A stretch of 64,000 nt of DNA from Enterovibrio coralii. Its GTDB lineage: Bacteria > Pseudomonadota > Gammaproteobacteria > Enterobacterales > Vibrionaceae. Under the pieces are notes generated by a model, which worked only from the letters and a program-made list of their open reading frames with translations, searched no databases and was not told where the DNA came from. Of the stretch, positions 38,448 through 48,280 are shown in pieces. Made by a program: the position numbers and the translations under genes. Within the stretch, counting starts at the first letter, position 1, and each line of letters starts with the position of its first letter. The stretch is from NCBI RefSeq assembly GCF_001559595.1, contig NZ_LNTY01000029.1:62001-126000 (forward strand). The letters run 5' to 3'.

Positions 38448-39104
38448 TCAGAATAATGACAGAACGTTTTCAATCTTGTTAAAAACAAGATCTGCCTCCC
38501 ACTCGAGAGGGTCGACCCCTTTTCCTACGTATCCCCATGCAGCGACGGCAGAATACATCCCTGCTGCTTTCGCAGCGACAATATCGTTTTGAATATCACC
38601 GATATAGATGCAGTCTCGTGGTGAAACGTTGAGCAATTCCGCAGTGTGAATCAAAGGTTCAGGGTGAGGTTTTGCGACAGGTAGCGTGTCAGCGCACACC
38701 AAGGCGCGGGTCTGCTGAAGTGCAGGGAAGTAAGTAAATAGCTGGTGCGTGAGAAAGCCCGGTTTATTGGTCATGATGCCCCAGGGTACGTTTTTGGCAT
38801 CCAGAGCTTGAAGCAACTCGACGACGCCCTCGTACATGCATGTAGCGCGGCAAATGTCTCTCTCATAGTGCTTAAGAAAGGAGAGCCTCAAGGAATCAAT
38901 GTCTTTGCCCTCTATTTGATCGCCGAAGCCAGTTTTCAGCAGCCCCCTTGCACCATGACTGGTGTTAGCCTGAATCTGCTCGTCTGACAGCGGGGGAAGC
39001 CCGTACTCTTTTAATACCATGTTGGCGGCATTGGCCATGTCAGGTGCGGTATCGAGTAGCGTGCCGTCCAAATCAAACAACACGGCGTTGATGCGTCCTT
39101 TCAT
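38448..39104 (-). CDS. HAD-family phosphatase (Gph/MupP-like)
   Basis: A 218-residue HAD subfamily IA hydrolase. Motif I is FDLDGTLLDT (residues 10-19), motif II MTNKPG, motif III K in AKPHPEP and motif IV YIGDIQNDIVAAKAAG. It is annotated as phosphoglycolate phosphatase in many relatives. Position beside ubiG matches the Pseudomonas gene mupP, an N-acetylmuramic acid 6-phosphate phosphatase, so peptidoglycan recycling is an alternative. The sequence alone does not settle the substrate. It follows ubiG by 39 bp, separated by a hairpin that may cause partial termination. Confidence 0.88.
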   Translation of the reverse strand: MKGRINAVLFDLDGTLLDTAPDMANAANMVLKEYGLPPLSDEQIQANTSHGARGLLKTGFGDQIEGKDIDSLRLSFLKHYERDICRATCMYEGVVELLQALDAKNVPWGIMTNKPGFLTHQLFTYFPALQQTRALVCADTLPVAKPHPEPLIHTAELLNVSPRDCIYIGDIQNDIVAAKAAGMYSAVAAWGYVGKGVDPLEWEADLVFNKIENVLSLF

Positions 39105-39132
39105 CGGGATGTCCTGTGTACGAGCAGATATA

Positions 39133-39155
39133 AAAATGCCCGGTTATTCCGGGCA
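39133..39155 (-). terminator. Hairpin overlapping the ubiG stop codon
   Basis: TGCCCGG / CCGGGCA with a 5-nt loop, followed on the minus strand by ATTTTTATA. The ubiG stop codon (39144-39146) lies in the loop. It may partly terminate before the HAD phosphatase gene. Confidence 0.75.
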
Positions 39156-39857
39156 AACAGTATGTACGATGTAGTTCACGTCTACATTACGTGGTGACAG
39201 CCAAAAATGATCGGTCAGCGGGTTGTAGTGCAGTCCGGTCATGTGTTTTTCGCGAAGCGGCGTCGCGTCAACCATGCGCAGCAATTCTGAAGGACGGATG
39301 AACTTGTCATGGTCGTGAGTGCCTTTTGGCACCACTTTCATGACGTGCTCGGCACCTACGATGGCGAACAAGAATGACTTCACATTGCGGTTCAACGTAG
39401 AAAAGAAGACATGACCGCCAGGCTTGACCAGCTTGGCACAAGAAGCGATAACAGACGCAGGGTCAGGAACGTGTTCCAACATTTCCATGCAGGTCACCAC
39501 ATCATATTGTTGTGCGTGAGATTCTGCGTGTTCTTCCGCCGTGCTTTGAATGTAAGAAACGTCGATGCCCGTTTCTAGTGCGTGCAGACGTGCAACGGTC
39601 AGCGGTTCTTTACCCATGTCGAGACCTGTGACCACAGCACCTTCCCTTGCCATGCTTTCGGCGAGAATACCGCCGCCACAACCCACATCCAGAACCTTCT
39701 TACCGAAAATACCGCCGCTTTGGGCGATCACATAGTTCAAGCGCAGAGGGTTGATGCGGTGCAAAGGCTTAAATTCGCCTTCCAGATCCCACCAGCGCGA
39801 AGCAATATCTTCGAATTTTTTGATTTCGGCTGGGTCGACATTACGTGGAGATGTCAT
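39144..39857 (-). CDS. ubiG: Ubiquinone biosynthesis O-methyltransferase
   Basis: Carries out both O-methylations of ubiquinone synthesis using SAM. The 237-residue protein starts [32 protein letters not shown], a UbiG hallmark. It has the SAM-binding motif [12 protein letters not shown], then [11 protein letters not shown] and [16 protein letters not shown]. The ATG at 39857 fits. It is divergent from gyrA and upstream of the HAD phosphatase gene, as in many gammaproteobacteria. Confidence 0.96.
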   Translation of the reverse strand: MTSPRNVDPAEIKKFEDIASRWWDLEGEFKPLHRINPLRLNYVIAQSGGIFGKKVLDVGCGGGILAESMAREGAVVTGLDMGKEPLTVARLHALETGIDVSYIQSTAEEHAESHAQQYDVVTCMEMLEHVPDPASVIASCAKLVKPGGHVFFSTLNRNVKSFLFAIVGAEHVMKVVPKGTHDHDKFIRPSELLRMVDATPLREKHMTGLHYNPLTDHFWLSPRNVDVNYIVHTVCPE

Positions 39858-39948
39858 CGACTACTTATCCCTAAAAATGTTTTACCAATATATCGGGAAT
39901 ATACAGAAGTTTACGCGAGCGGGGGAGAGGAAAGATTGAAAACGCCGA

Positions 39949-39972
39949 AACCGGAGGCTTACACCCCCGGTT
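39949..39972 (-). terminator. Probable terminator of the 33-residue membrane protein gene
   Basis: AACCGG-GG / CC-CCGGTT pairs around a 6-nt loop, followed on the minus strand by TCGGCGTTTT. It lies 38 bp after the small gene and before ubiG. Confidence 0.55.
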
Positions 39973-40010
39973 AGAGTGACTCCAGTTGGCGAAACTATCG
40001 ATAATAAAAT

Positions 40011-40112
40011 TTATGCTGCACCGGCCAGCGTGATTGCCGCAAGCAGACCTAATAAAGTGTATTTACCGATAATGATCGCCATGCCCAATGCATTGATTGC
40101 TTGATATAACAT
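40011..40112 (-). CDS. 33-residue hydrophobic miniprotein
   Basis: A small ORF of 34 codons from ATG 40110-40112 to TAA 40011-40013. The ribosome site AAGGGGGACGCT is strong and well placed. The product, starting MLYQAINALGMAIIIGKYTL and ending LAAITLAGAA, has a single transmembrane span of about 20 residues. A candidate terminator follows, and the 19-bp palindrome shared with the CBS gene precedes it by 42 bp. I know no named homologue. Single-span proteins of this size often bind larger membrane complexes. The remaining parts of 39858-40478 hold the ubiG and gyrA promoters. Confidence 0.65.
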   Translation of the reverse strand: MLYQAINALGMAIIIGKYTLLGLLAAITLAGAA

Positions 40113-40154
40113 AGCGTCCCCCTTACAAACACGAAATGTGTCTGTATCATTTTC

Positions 40155-40173
40155 ACCTACAAAATGTAGGGTT
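40155..40173. promoter_or_regulatory. 19-bp palindromic element, copy 2
   Basis: ACCTACAAAATGTAGGGTT, 18 of 19 bases identical to 6688-6706. It lies 42 bp upstream of the miniprotein start and about 305 bp upstream of gyrA. TACA-N3-TGTA superficially recalls BlaI/CopY-type operators. Confidence 0.55.
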
Positions 40174-40478
40174 ATTGGGATCCGCTTCCCACTCTTCCTT
40201 TATTAAGCTTGTTTCATTTTGATTTGTGATCTGGGTGAATTTTGTGCGCTTGCTTCAAATGGATTTCCAGATGCGCCTCTGAGAGCCTCTAATCGAAAAT
40301 ACAACCTCCACCCTGAGATTGAGCGTTTTTTCGCCCTCTTGCCCCTTAGAGGGCCAAAATAAGAGTATTTCGTGATTTATCTCGGGTTTAGACTGTGACT
40401 CTTAGTGGGGTTTTATGGTATTCTCGCTGTCTTGCACGTAGTCAACTTTGACATACTTACCTGAGGGATATTGGCTCC

Positions 40479-43126
40479 ATGAGCGATCTTGCTAAAGAGA
40501 TCACGCCCGTCAATATTGAAGAGGAGCTGAAAAGCTCATATCTAGACTACGCGATGTCTGTAATCGTGGGTCGTGCTCTTCCTGATGTGCGTGATGGTCT
40601 AAAGCCTGTACACCGCCGCGTTTTATACGCGATGAACGTACTAGGCAATGACTGGAACAAAGCATACAAAAAATCTGCCCGTGTTGTCGGCGATGTGATC
40701 GGTAAATACCACCCACACGGTGACAGCGCTGTTTACGACACCATTGTCCGTATGGCACAGCCGTTCTCGCTGCGTTACATGCTGGTTGATGGTCAAGGCA
40801 ACTTCGGTTCTATCGACGGCGACTCCGCCGCTGCGATGCGTTATACCGAAGTTCGTATGGCGAAAATCGCCCACGAATTGCTGGCTGATCTGGATAAAGA
40901 AACCGTTGATTTCGTACCGAACTACGACGGCACAGAACAAATTCCAGAAGTCATGCCGACGCGAATCCCTAACCTGCTGGTAAACGGTTCTTCCGGTATT
41001 GCCGTAGGTATGGCGACCAATATTCCTCCGCACAACCTGACCGAAGTTGTAAACGGTTGTTTGGCGTATATCGAAAATGAAGACATCAGCATTGAAGAGC
41101 TGATGACGCATATTCCTGGTCCGGATTTCCCTACCGCTGCGATGATTAACGGTCGTAAAGGTATCGAAGATGCGTACCGCACCGGTCGCGGCAAAATCTA
41201 CCTGCGTTCTAAAGCAGAGATTGAAGTCGAGAAGAACGGTAAAGAAACGATCGTTGTTACTGAGATCCCTTATCAAGTCAACAAAGCACGTTTGATCGAG
41301 AAGATCGCGGAGCTGGTTAAAGATAAGAAGATCGAAGGTATCAGCGCACTGCGCGACGAGTCTGACAAAGACGGTATGCGTATTGTTATCGAGTGTAAGC
41401 GTGATGCAGTAGGTGAGGTTATCCTCAACAACCTGTACGCTCAGACTCAACTTCAGACTTCTTTCGGTATCAACATGGTTGCGCTGGACAATAACCAGCC
41501 ACGCTTGTTCAACCTGAAAGACATGCTGAAGTGCTTCGTGAACCACCGCCGTGAAGTGGTGACGCGTCGTACTATTTATGAACTGCGTAAAGCGCGCGAT
41601 CGTGCACATATCCTCGAAGGTCTGGCGATTGCTCTGGCGAATATCGATGAAATCATCGATATGATCCGCAATGCGCAAACCCCAGCGATTGCTCGAGAAG
41701 AGCTGCAAAAACGTGGTTGGGATCTTGGCACTGTAGCAGCAATGCTGGAAGCGACTGGCGTTGACGCTGCGCGCCCAGAATGGCTGGACGACGAGTTCGG
41801 TGTTCGTGACGGTAAGTACTACCTGACTGAACAACAAGCGCAAGCAATCCTGGATCTGCGTCTGCACAAACTGACGGGTCTTGAGCACGAGAAGATCTAG
41901 ATGAGTACAAAGAGCTGCTGGCATTGATCGGCGAGCTGATGCTTATCCTGTCTAGCCCTGAGCGTCTGATGGAAGTTATCACTGAAGAGTTGGTAGCAGT
42001 CCGTGACGGTTACGGTGATGAGCGTCGTACAGAAATTACAGCTGCAAGTGCAGACATTGACATCGAAGACCTGATCAACCAGGAAGACGTTGTTGTTACC
42101 CTGTCTCACGAAGGTTATGTGAAGTATCAGCCTCTGTCTGATTACGAAGCACAACGTCGTGGCGGTAAAGGTAAGTCTGCGACTCGCATGAAAGAAGAAG
42201 ACTACATTGAGCGTCTTCTGGTCGCGAATACACACGACACCATTTTGTGTTTCTCAAGCCGTGGTCGTATGTACTGGCTGAAAGTGTATCAATTGCCGCT
42301 GGCATCACGTACTGCACGTGGTAAGCCAATTGTTAACCTTCTGCCGCTTGAGCAGGACGAGCGCATCACTGCGATTCTGCCTGTGAAAGAATACTCAGAA
42401 GACAAATTTGTCTTCATGGCAACCGGTGACGGTACCGTTAAGAAGACGCCGCTGACAGACTTCAGCCGTCCTCGTAGCGCAGGTATCATCGCGGTGAACC
42501 TACGTGACGGTGACTCACTGATCGGCGTAGATATCACTAACGGTGACAACGACATCATGCTGTTCTCGAAGTCGGGCAAAGTTGTTCGCTTCAATGAAGG
42601 TCAAGTGCGTGGCATGGGCCGTACCGCAGCAGGTGTTCGTGGTATCAAACTGGCAGAAAACGACAAAGTTGTTTCTCTGATTGTTCCTCACAACGACGGT
42701 GATGTACTGACAGTAACTGAGAACGGTTACGGTAAGCGTACTGAGCTTGTTGAGTACCCAGCTAAGAGCCGTGCAACACAAGGTGTTGTATCTATCAAGG
42801 TCTCTGAGCGTAATGGTTGTGTGGTAGGTGCAGTTCAGGTTGAATCAGGCGATGAATTCATGATGATCACCAACGGTGGTACTCTGGTTCGTACGCGTGT
42901 TTCTGAAGTAAGCCAAGTTGGCCGTAACACGCAAGGTGTTACCCTGATCCGTACATCAGAAGGCGAGAAAGTGGTTGGTCTTCAACGTATCGATGAGCCG
43001 GATGAAGAAATCCTGCCTTTGGAAGACGGTGAAGAAACCTCTGTAGAAGCGACGACTGACGCAACCGCAGAAGCAAAACCAGAATCTTCTGAAGAAGCAC
43101 CAAAAGAAGACGACGGCGAAGAGTAA
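40479..43126 (+). CDS. gyrA: DNA gyrase subunit A (frame broken)
   Basis: The DNA-cutting subunit of gyrase, which introduces negative supercoils. Catalytic Tyr122 follows Arg121 (AMRYTE); the quinolone-resistance positions are wild type, Ser83 and Asp87 ([10 protein letters not shown]). The GyrA box QRRGGKG that starts the DNA-wrapping C-terminal domain is in the second part. The frame breaks near 41899: GAGAAGATC-TAG should read GAGAAGATC-CTA-GAT, restoring [19 protein letters not shown] and a protein of about 882 residues, normal for Vibrionaceae. The gene is essential, so a sequence error is by far the best explanation. The Asp/Glu-rich tail is typical. Confidence 0.97.
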
Positions 43127-43155
43127 TTCTCTCCGCAAGAGCACTTTGTCTATAG

Positions 43156-43183
43156 AAAACGCAGCATTGGCTGCGTTTTTTTT
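43156..43183 (+). terminator. Terminator after gyrA
   Basis: AAAACGCAGC / GCTGCGTTTT, a 10-bp perfect stem with loop ATTG, then T. Confidence 0.94.
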
Positions 43184-43384
43184 ATCACCTTTCTAAATCA
43201 AGCAGTAACGGAACACGAATTGTCGTTTCAATCGCGTCCAAAAGGTGATAAAACAAAATGAACAGATTTTGCGCGACGAGAGTTTGGTTTCCGGTTTTAG
43301 TGAAGTGGTCACCCACACATCGTTGGCACAGAGTAAATTAGAACATCATAAATAAGCGATAAAACGCAGGAGCATTCTGAAATC

Positions 43385-44467
43385 ATGGAAAAGGTCTATA
43401 ACTTCTCGGCTGGCCCGGCAATGTTGCCTGAGGCTGTTCTAGCAAAAGTTCAAGCAGAGCTGACGGACTGGAACGGTTCCGGTACTTCCGTAATGGAAGT
43501 ATCGCACCGCGGGAAGCCGTTTTTAGCTGTTGTTGCTGAAGCCGAGAAAAACCTCCGTGAATTGCTGTCTATCCCTGACAACTACCACGTTTTGTATGCT
43601 CAAGGCGGTGCGCGTGCGCAGTTTGCTGCCGTACCGATGAACCTTCTGGGTAATAACACCATCGCAGACTACATTGACGGTGGTTACTGGGCGGCAAGTG
43701 CTGTTCAAGAAGCGAAAAAATACTGCACGCCGAACGTGGTTAACGTGAAAACGGAAATCGACGGCAAGCGTGCGGTGTTGCCAGCAAAGAACTGGAAACT
43801 AAGCAGTGATGCGGCATTCGTTCACTTCTGCCCAAATGAAACGATTGATGGCATTGAAATCCGCGATTTACCAGAAACGGACAAACCTATTGTTGCTGAC
43901 ATGTCTTCGACGATTCTGTCTCGTCCAATCGACGTTTCGCAATACGGTGTGATTTACGCAGGTGCGCAAAAGAACATCGGTCCTGCGGGCATCACGCTGG
44001 TGATTGTACGCGACGACTTGCTGGGTAAAGCGAAAGATTACCTACCGAACATCCTGAATTACAAGACCTTGGTAGATAAGGAATCTATGTTTAACACGCC
44101 GCCGACCTTTGGTTGGTATCTGGCGGGTGAAGTCTACAAATGGCTGAAAGAGCAAGGTGGCGTGGAAGCGATGCAGAAGAAAAATGAAGCAAAAGCAGCG
44201 TTGCTTTACGACTTCATTGATTCGTCTTCTTTCTACGTGAACAACATCCACCCAGACAACCGCTCGTTGATGAACGTACCGTTCCAATTGGCAAACCCAG
44301 AGCTGGATGAGAAGTTCTTGGAAGAGTCTGATGCCCAAGGTCTGAAAGCACTGAAAGGTCACCGTGATGTAGGTGGTATGCGTGCGTCTATCTACAATGC
44401 GATGTCATTGGAAGGTGTGCAGGCACTGGTTGTATTCATGAAAGCCTTTGAAGCGCAAAACGCTTAA
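43385..44467 (+). CDS. serC: Phosphoserine aminotransferase
   Basis: A PLP aminotransferase making 3-phosphoserine (serine pathway) and 4-phosphohydroxythreonine (vitamin B6 pathway). 360 residues; opens [15 protein letters not shown] with the PLP Lys196 in [15 protein letters not shown] follows AGGAGCATTCTGAAATC. In E. coli it is in an operon with aroA; here a terminator follows serC and three other genes stand between it and aroA. Confidence 0.97.
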   Translation: MEKVYNFSAGPAMLPEAVLAKVQAELTDWNGSGTSVMEVSHRGKPFLAVVAEAEKNLRELLSIPDNYHVLYAQGGARAQFAAVPMNLLGNNTIADYIDGGYWAASAVQEAKKYCTPNVVNVKTEIDGKRAVLPAKNWKLSSDAAFVHFCPNETIDGIEIRDLPETDKPIVADMSSTILSRPIDVSQYGVIYAGAQKNIGPAGITLVIVRDDLLGKAKDYLPNILNYKTLVDKESMFNTPPTFGWYLAGEVYKWLKEQGGVEAMQKKNEAKAALLYDFIDSSSFYVNNIHPDNRSLMNVPFQLANPELDEKFLEESDAQGLKALKGHRDVGGMRASIYNAMSLEGVQALVVFMKAFEAQNA

Positions 44468-44486
44468 TGCTTGATAGAGTAAATAG

Positions 44487-44512
44487 AAAAGCCGTCGAAA
44501 GACGGCTTTTTT
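44487..44512 (+). terminator. Terminator after serC
   Basis: AAAAGCCGTC / GACGGCTTTT, a 10-bp perfect stem with loop GAAA, then TT. Confidence 0.93.
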
Positions 44513-44569
44513 GTACCCGCTAAACACGCACCAGCTTTTTGAGTTTCGTTTTGACTGAGCGCCAGTGCG

Positions 44570-45292
44570 TCACTGGAATGGGGGGATTTTACTTGTGAGA
44601 AAATCGATGTCTTCCTGTGTCGGTGAAACCCTTCCACCGTGTGCGAGCATGATGGAGTTCGTTTGCAGCGAAAACACCTTGTCGAGTGACGCTTTGTAAC
44701 GGTTTGGATAAAACACGGGAAAGGGGGGTATAAATCTGCCTTTTACCGTGACCATCAAATCAGCAACGTAAACAGTGCTGCTGGCTGCGTGATACAAGGA
44801 AATGTCTCTGTCCGTGTGGCCTGGGGTTTCCAATACTTGCCAGTCAGGAAAATCAGGAATGGCGTCACCGTCTTTCAAATACACATCGGCATGTAGACGT
44901 CGGCTATACCATACGCGTTTAGGTGCCTTACCCATGCGCTTTGCCATCCATTTCGCCAACGCGATATCAGTCCAATGCATCATGATGCCATCGAAACCTT
45001 TGTACCAATCTTGGTCAGCAATACCGGTAGCAATGCGACAACCCGTAATACTACGAAGACGGTGCGCGCCGCCCGCATGATCAGGGTGCATATGGGTGAC
45101 GATAATCCAGTTTAAATCCTCGATGGGACGGCGGAGGGTATTTTTTATAAAAGCCAACACCGCTCCTACGTCAGCACGGCTGCACCCATCGAGGAGCATC
45201 AAACCATGTTGATACTCAACGAGGTAGATAGATTGAATGTATCCCTCGATATGATGAAGCGTGTGATCGGCATTTGCTTGTACTTGGGTCAC
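44570..45292 (-). CDS. Metallo-beta-lactamase-fold hydrolase
   Basis: A 240-residue MBL-fold protein. The metal-binding signature THMHPDHAGG is present, with further ligands in the LETPGHTDRD, VYVADLM and MLAHGG stretches. There is no signal peptide, so it is cytoplasmic. Substrate unknown; relatives include glyoxalase II-like thioesterases and lactonases. I choose the GTG at 45292 because AAAGGAG lies 7 nt upstream; in-frame starts further upstream (45310, 45343) have no ribosome site and would add residues of no family character. Confidence 0.85.
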   Translation of the reverse strand: MTQVQANADHTLHHIEGYIQSIYLVEYQHGLMLLDGCSRADVGAVLAFIKNTLRRPIEDLNWIIVTHMHPDHAGGAHRLRSITGCRIATGIADQDWYKGFDGIMMHWTDIALAKWMAKRMGKAPKRVWYSRRLHADVYLKDGDAIPDFPDWQVLETPGHTDRDISLYHAASSTVYVADLMVTVKGRFIPPFPVFYPNRYKASLDKVFSLQTNSIMLAHGGRVSPTQEDIDFLTSKIPPFQ

Positions 45293-45396
45293 TAAGAACT
45301 CCTTTCTCATCTGACCAGTATGAGTATACAGAAATGATGACAAATTTGTTGTCGATGTTTTATCCCTGTTAAATGTGTGCGTTCTTTAATCAGTTG

Positions 45397-45425
45397 GCGC
45401 AAGCGTTTGCCGCAAACGATTGCTT
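45397..45425. promoter_or_regulatory. Two overlapping PurR-like operators before xanP
   Basis: GCGCAAGCGTTTGCCG (45397-45412) matches the PurR consensus ACGCAAACGTTTGCGT at 12 of 16 positions. CCGCAAACGATTGCTT (45410-45425) matches at 13 of 16. Between their centres lies a perfect CGTTTGC-C-GCAAACG inverted repeat (45404-45418). About 160 bp upstream of xanP. Confidence 0.65.
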
Positions 45426-45529
45426 TTTGTTTTTTCACTCCTAAAATGGCGCAACTTTCCTTCGCTACTTTCGCTTTTCTGTCTAAAAGCTCTGAGTAAC
45501 AGCAATCACAGAGCAAAGCTTTTTGACCA

Positions 45530-45554
45530 CTCAATGCCCAGTCAGCGCATTGAG
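45530..45554 (+). promoter_or_regulatory. Hairpin in the xanP leader
   Basis: CTCAATGC / GCATTGAG, 8-bp perfect arms, ending 29 nt before the xanP ATG; TTTTT follows after 8 nt. It could be an attenuator or a translation-control hairpin. Confidence 0.4.
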
Positions 45555-45583
45555 GATTGCGACTTTTTACAGGTATTGATGCC

Positions 45584-46965
45584 ATGACTTCTTCTCGCAC
45601 TAACGATAAAGTTCGCCCGTCTGAATTGGTTTATCGTCTCGATGACAAACCGCCTCTGCCCCAGACGTTGTTTGCTGCGGTTCAGCACCTGCTGGCCATG
45701 TTTGTCGCTGTGGTTACGCCTTCTCTCATTATTTGCCAAACTTTAGGGTTGCCAGCGTCTGATACAAACACCATTGTGAGCATGTCTTTGTTCGCTTCTG
45801 GATTGGCGTCTTTCATTCAAATTCGTACGTTTGGCCCGCTGGGTTCCGGTCTGCTTTCGATTCAAGGCACCAGCTTTAACTTCTTAGGTCCAATCATTGG
45901 TGCGGGTCTGGCGATGAAAGCGGGCGGCGCGACCGTCGAGGCCATGATGGCCGCGATTTTCGGCACCATCATGGTGGCGTCGATGACAGAAGTCTTCCTA
46001 AGCCGAGTTCTCGAACATGCACAGCGCGTCATCACCCCGCTGGTATCGGGCATCGTTGTAACCTTGATTGGTTTAACGCTTATCCAAGTTGGCCTAACGT
46101 CAATGGGTGGCGGTTATGCGGCGATTGAAAATGGCACCTTTGGTGATCTGAAGAACTTGCTTCTAGCTGGCTCAGTACTGGGTGTGATTGTTCTACTGAA
46201 TCGCATTAACAATCCATACTTGCGCGTGTCTTCCATTGTGATTGCCATGACCGTCGGCACATTGATTGCGTTTGCATTGGGCATGGTTAACACCGCTCCG
46301 GCAAACGATGTCGACTTCTTTGCGGTGCCAGTGCCTATGCAATATGGTTTGTCTTTCGACGTGGGTTTGCTGGTGCCATTGATCATTGTTTTCTTGGTCA
46401 CTTCACTGGAAGCCATTGGTGATATCACTGCTACGTCGGAGACGTCAGAACAACCTGTTTCTGGCCCAGTCTACATGCGTCGTATCAAAGGTGGTGTTCT
46501 GGCAGATGGTGTGAACTCTGCATTGGCGGCAGTGCTAAACAGTTTCCCTAACTCTACATTCAGCCAAAACAACGGCATCATCCAGCTAACAGGTGTGGCG
46601 AGCCGCTACATTGGTTATTTCATTGCCGGTATGTTGGTGCTTCTTGCTTGATGCCAGGCGTGGCAACCATGGTGCAGTTGATTCCTGAACCGGTTCTTGG
46701 CGGCGCAACCATCGTGATGTTCGGTACCATTGCTGCATCAGGTATCCGCATCATTTCACGCTGTGAACTGAACCGTCGTGCCATCCTTATCATGGCGTTG
46801 TCATTCTCAATGGGTCTGGGTATCGCACAGAAACCAGAAATCCTGCAATTTATGCCTGAGTGGATTAAAAACATTCTGTCTTCAGGTATGGCAGCGGGCG
46901 GCTTGACGGCCATCATCCTGAACTTGGTGTTGCCAATCGAAGATTCCAAAGACAACGAGAAGTAA
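45584..46965 (+). CDS. xanP: Xanthine permease, NCS2 family (frame broken)
   Basis: An inner-membrane proton symporter for xanthine. It follows E. coli XanP closely: [76 protein letters not shown] and [14 protein letters not shown]. UraA is more distant. The frame breaks near 46645: CTTCTTGCTTGA should read CTTCTTGGCTTGATG, giving [24 protein letters not shown] and joining the C-terminal part, about 460 residues in total. The start at 45584 ([10 protein letters not shown]) is preferred over a longer TTG start at 45557. PurR-like sites upstream fit purine control. Confidence 0.92.
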
Positions 46966-46974
46966 GATCTTGCC

Positions 46975-47016
46975 AAAAAGGGCAGGGCGACATGGTTCGT
47001 TCTGCCCTTTTCTTTA
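46975..47016 (+). terminator. Terminator after xanP
   Basis: AAAAGGGCAG / CTGCCCTTTT, a 10-bp perfect stem with a 16-nt loop, then TCTTT. Confidence 0.85.
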
Positions 47017-47087
47017 CTAAATAAACGCAATCCCCACCTCTCACTTTCGACAACCTGTTTCTATACTGAGAAACTGGAGGTGTCGTT

Positions 47088-48167
47088 ATGTCAAACCATT
47101 CAGATTCCAGCAATTTTGAATCCGTACCCTCTGGGACTTCTGCGGAAAATGAACACCAAGACGACTCGCTGACAACGGCCAGTAATGCTAAACCTTGTTG
47201 CCAATATCTCGATCCTGACGGGGAGGTTCACCAATGTCATGAGCCTGCTGGCGAATCGGGTTTTTGCTTTTGGCACGATGAGAACGCGCCTAAAGACGGT
47301 GATGATGTTAAGCCCCGTTTGGAAGAATACGCAAAGAGGGGCGGCCTGTTGCGCGGCATTGTAGTCAAGAGAGCTGACCTGCGTGATGTGAACTTGGTGA
47401 AGCATGGACCGGGTGGTGGGTATGATCTCAGTTATGCCAACTTTTATCGTTCGAACATGACGAACGCTCACCTGTTTAACGCAAAGTTTGATAACGGCAG
47501 TTTGATGAAGGCAGATCTTCATGACGCTAACATCCACTGTGCCAGCTTCATCAATTGTAACCTGCTCGGGGTTAAGCTCACTGACACCAAGATAGATAAC
47601 ATCAAAATTGGGCATACTCTTCAGCAAGAAGCGGAAGGGCGGATTGCCGAAAAACAGAGGGACATGGAAAAAGCTCTCGACCTCTACGAGCAATCAGAAG
47701 AGATATACCGAGACCTAAGGAAAGCCTCTGAGGCCCAGGGGATTTTCACCATGGCAGGCTATTTTCTTCAAAAAGAACTGACAATGCGTCGTTTCCAGAT
47801 GCCTATGTACTCAACGCAAAGGGCAATGTCGAAGACGGTGGATTTGTTTTGTGGGTACGGTGAAAGCCCCATTCGCGTTATCTTCTTTTCCCTCGCATTG
47901 ATACTGCTTTGCGCCATTATTTATTTTTATATGGGCATTCAGTATGCAGGAGAATATGTTGGGTACGCGGCAAGCCAGAGTTTAGAAAGCAATTTTTGGG
48001 CATTTTCTGATTGCCTCTACTACAGCGTGGTGACCTTTACGACGCTGGGCTACGGCGACTTTATACCGATAGGAATGTCGAGATTGGTGGCCGCTACAGA
48101 AGCATTCACTGGTAGTTTCACCATCGCACTGTTCGTCGTTGTGTTCGTTAAGAAGATGACACGCTAA
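47088..48167 (+). CDS. Pentapeptide-repeat protein fused to a two-helix K+ channel
   Basis: A 359-residue protein with an unusual order of parts. Residues 37-63 hold a Cys/His cluster (Cys37, Cys38, Cys50, His51, Cys60, His63) that looks like a small zinc site. Residues about 95-175 are pentapeptide repeats (ADLRD, YDLSYANF, MTNAHLFNAKF, LMKADLHDANI, ASFINCNLLGVKL), a right-handed beta helix. A charged helical linker (180-230) leads to a membrane channel unit: TM1 at 262-284, pore with the K+ filter TTLGYGD at 318-324, TM2 at 332-355. It is probably a tetrameric K+ channel with a cytoplasmic sensing domain. The ligand or signal is unknown. ATG follows GGAGGTGTCGTT. Confidence 0.88.
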   Translation: MSNHSDSSNFESVPSGTSAENEHQDDSLTTASNAKPCCQYLDPDGEVHQCHEPAGESGFCFWHDENAPKDGDDVKPRLEEYAKRGGLLRGIVVKRADLRDVNLVKHGPGGGYDLSYANFYRSNMTNAHLFNAKFDNGSLMKADLHDANIHCASFINCNLLGVKLTDTKIDNIKIGHTLQQEAEGRIAEKQRDMEKALDLYEQSEEIYRDLRKASEAQGIFTMAGYFLQKELTMRRFQMPMYSTQRAMSKTVDLFCGYGESPIRVIFFSLALILLCAIIYFYMGIQYAGEYVGYAASQSLESNFWAFSDCLYYSVVTFTTLGYGDFIPIGMSRLVAATEAFTGSFTIALFVVVFVKKMTR

Positions 48168-48280
48168 CCCACTGACGGGTAAATAAGAAGAAAACTGCAC
48201 ATCAGAGCAGCTGAGGGTAGCGACTCGGCTGCTTTTTCGTTATTGTCAGGGTACGAAACAATAAGGATCATGAAGTTCAG

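Noticed and set aside
40641-41924. 427-codon open frame antisense to gyrA
   Set aside because: A shadow of the strongly codon-biased gyrA sequence; composition is unlike a natural protein and there is no ribosome site.
41880-41930. gyrA break as programmed frameshifting or a two-gene gyrA
   Set aside because: No slippery heptamer or downstream pseudoknot is evident. Many other genes in the window have the same kind of single-base loss, so error explains it better.
45307-45600. 97-residue Cys-rich ORF on the minus strand before xanP
   Set aside because: It overlaps the xanP start and runs across the PurR-like sites and leader hairpin. It lacks a ribosome site and any family look, so it is probably chance.
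47100-47693. 197-codon ORF antisense to the pentapeptide/K+ channel gene
   Set aside because: It lies wholly within a well-supported gene on the other strand and has no ribosome site.
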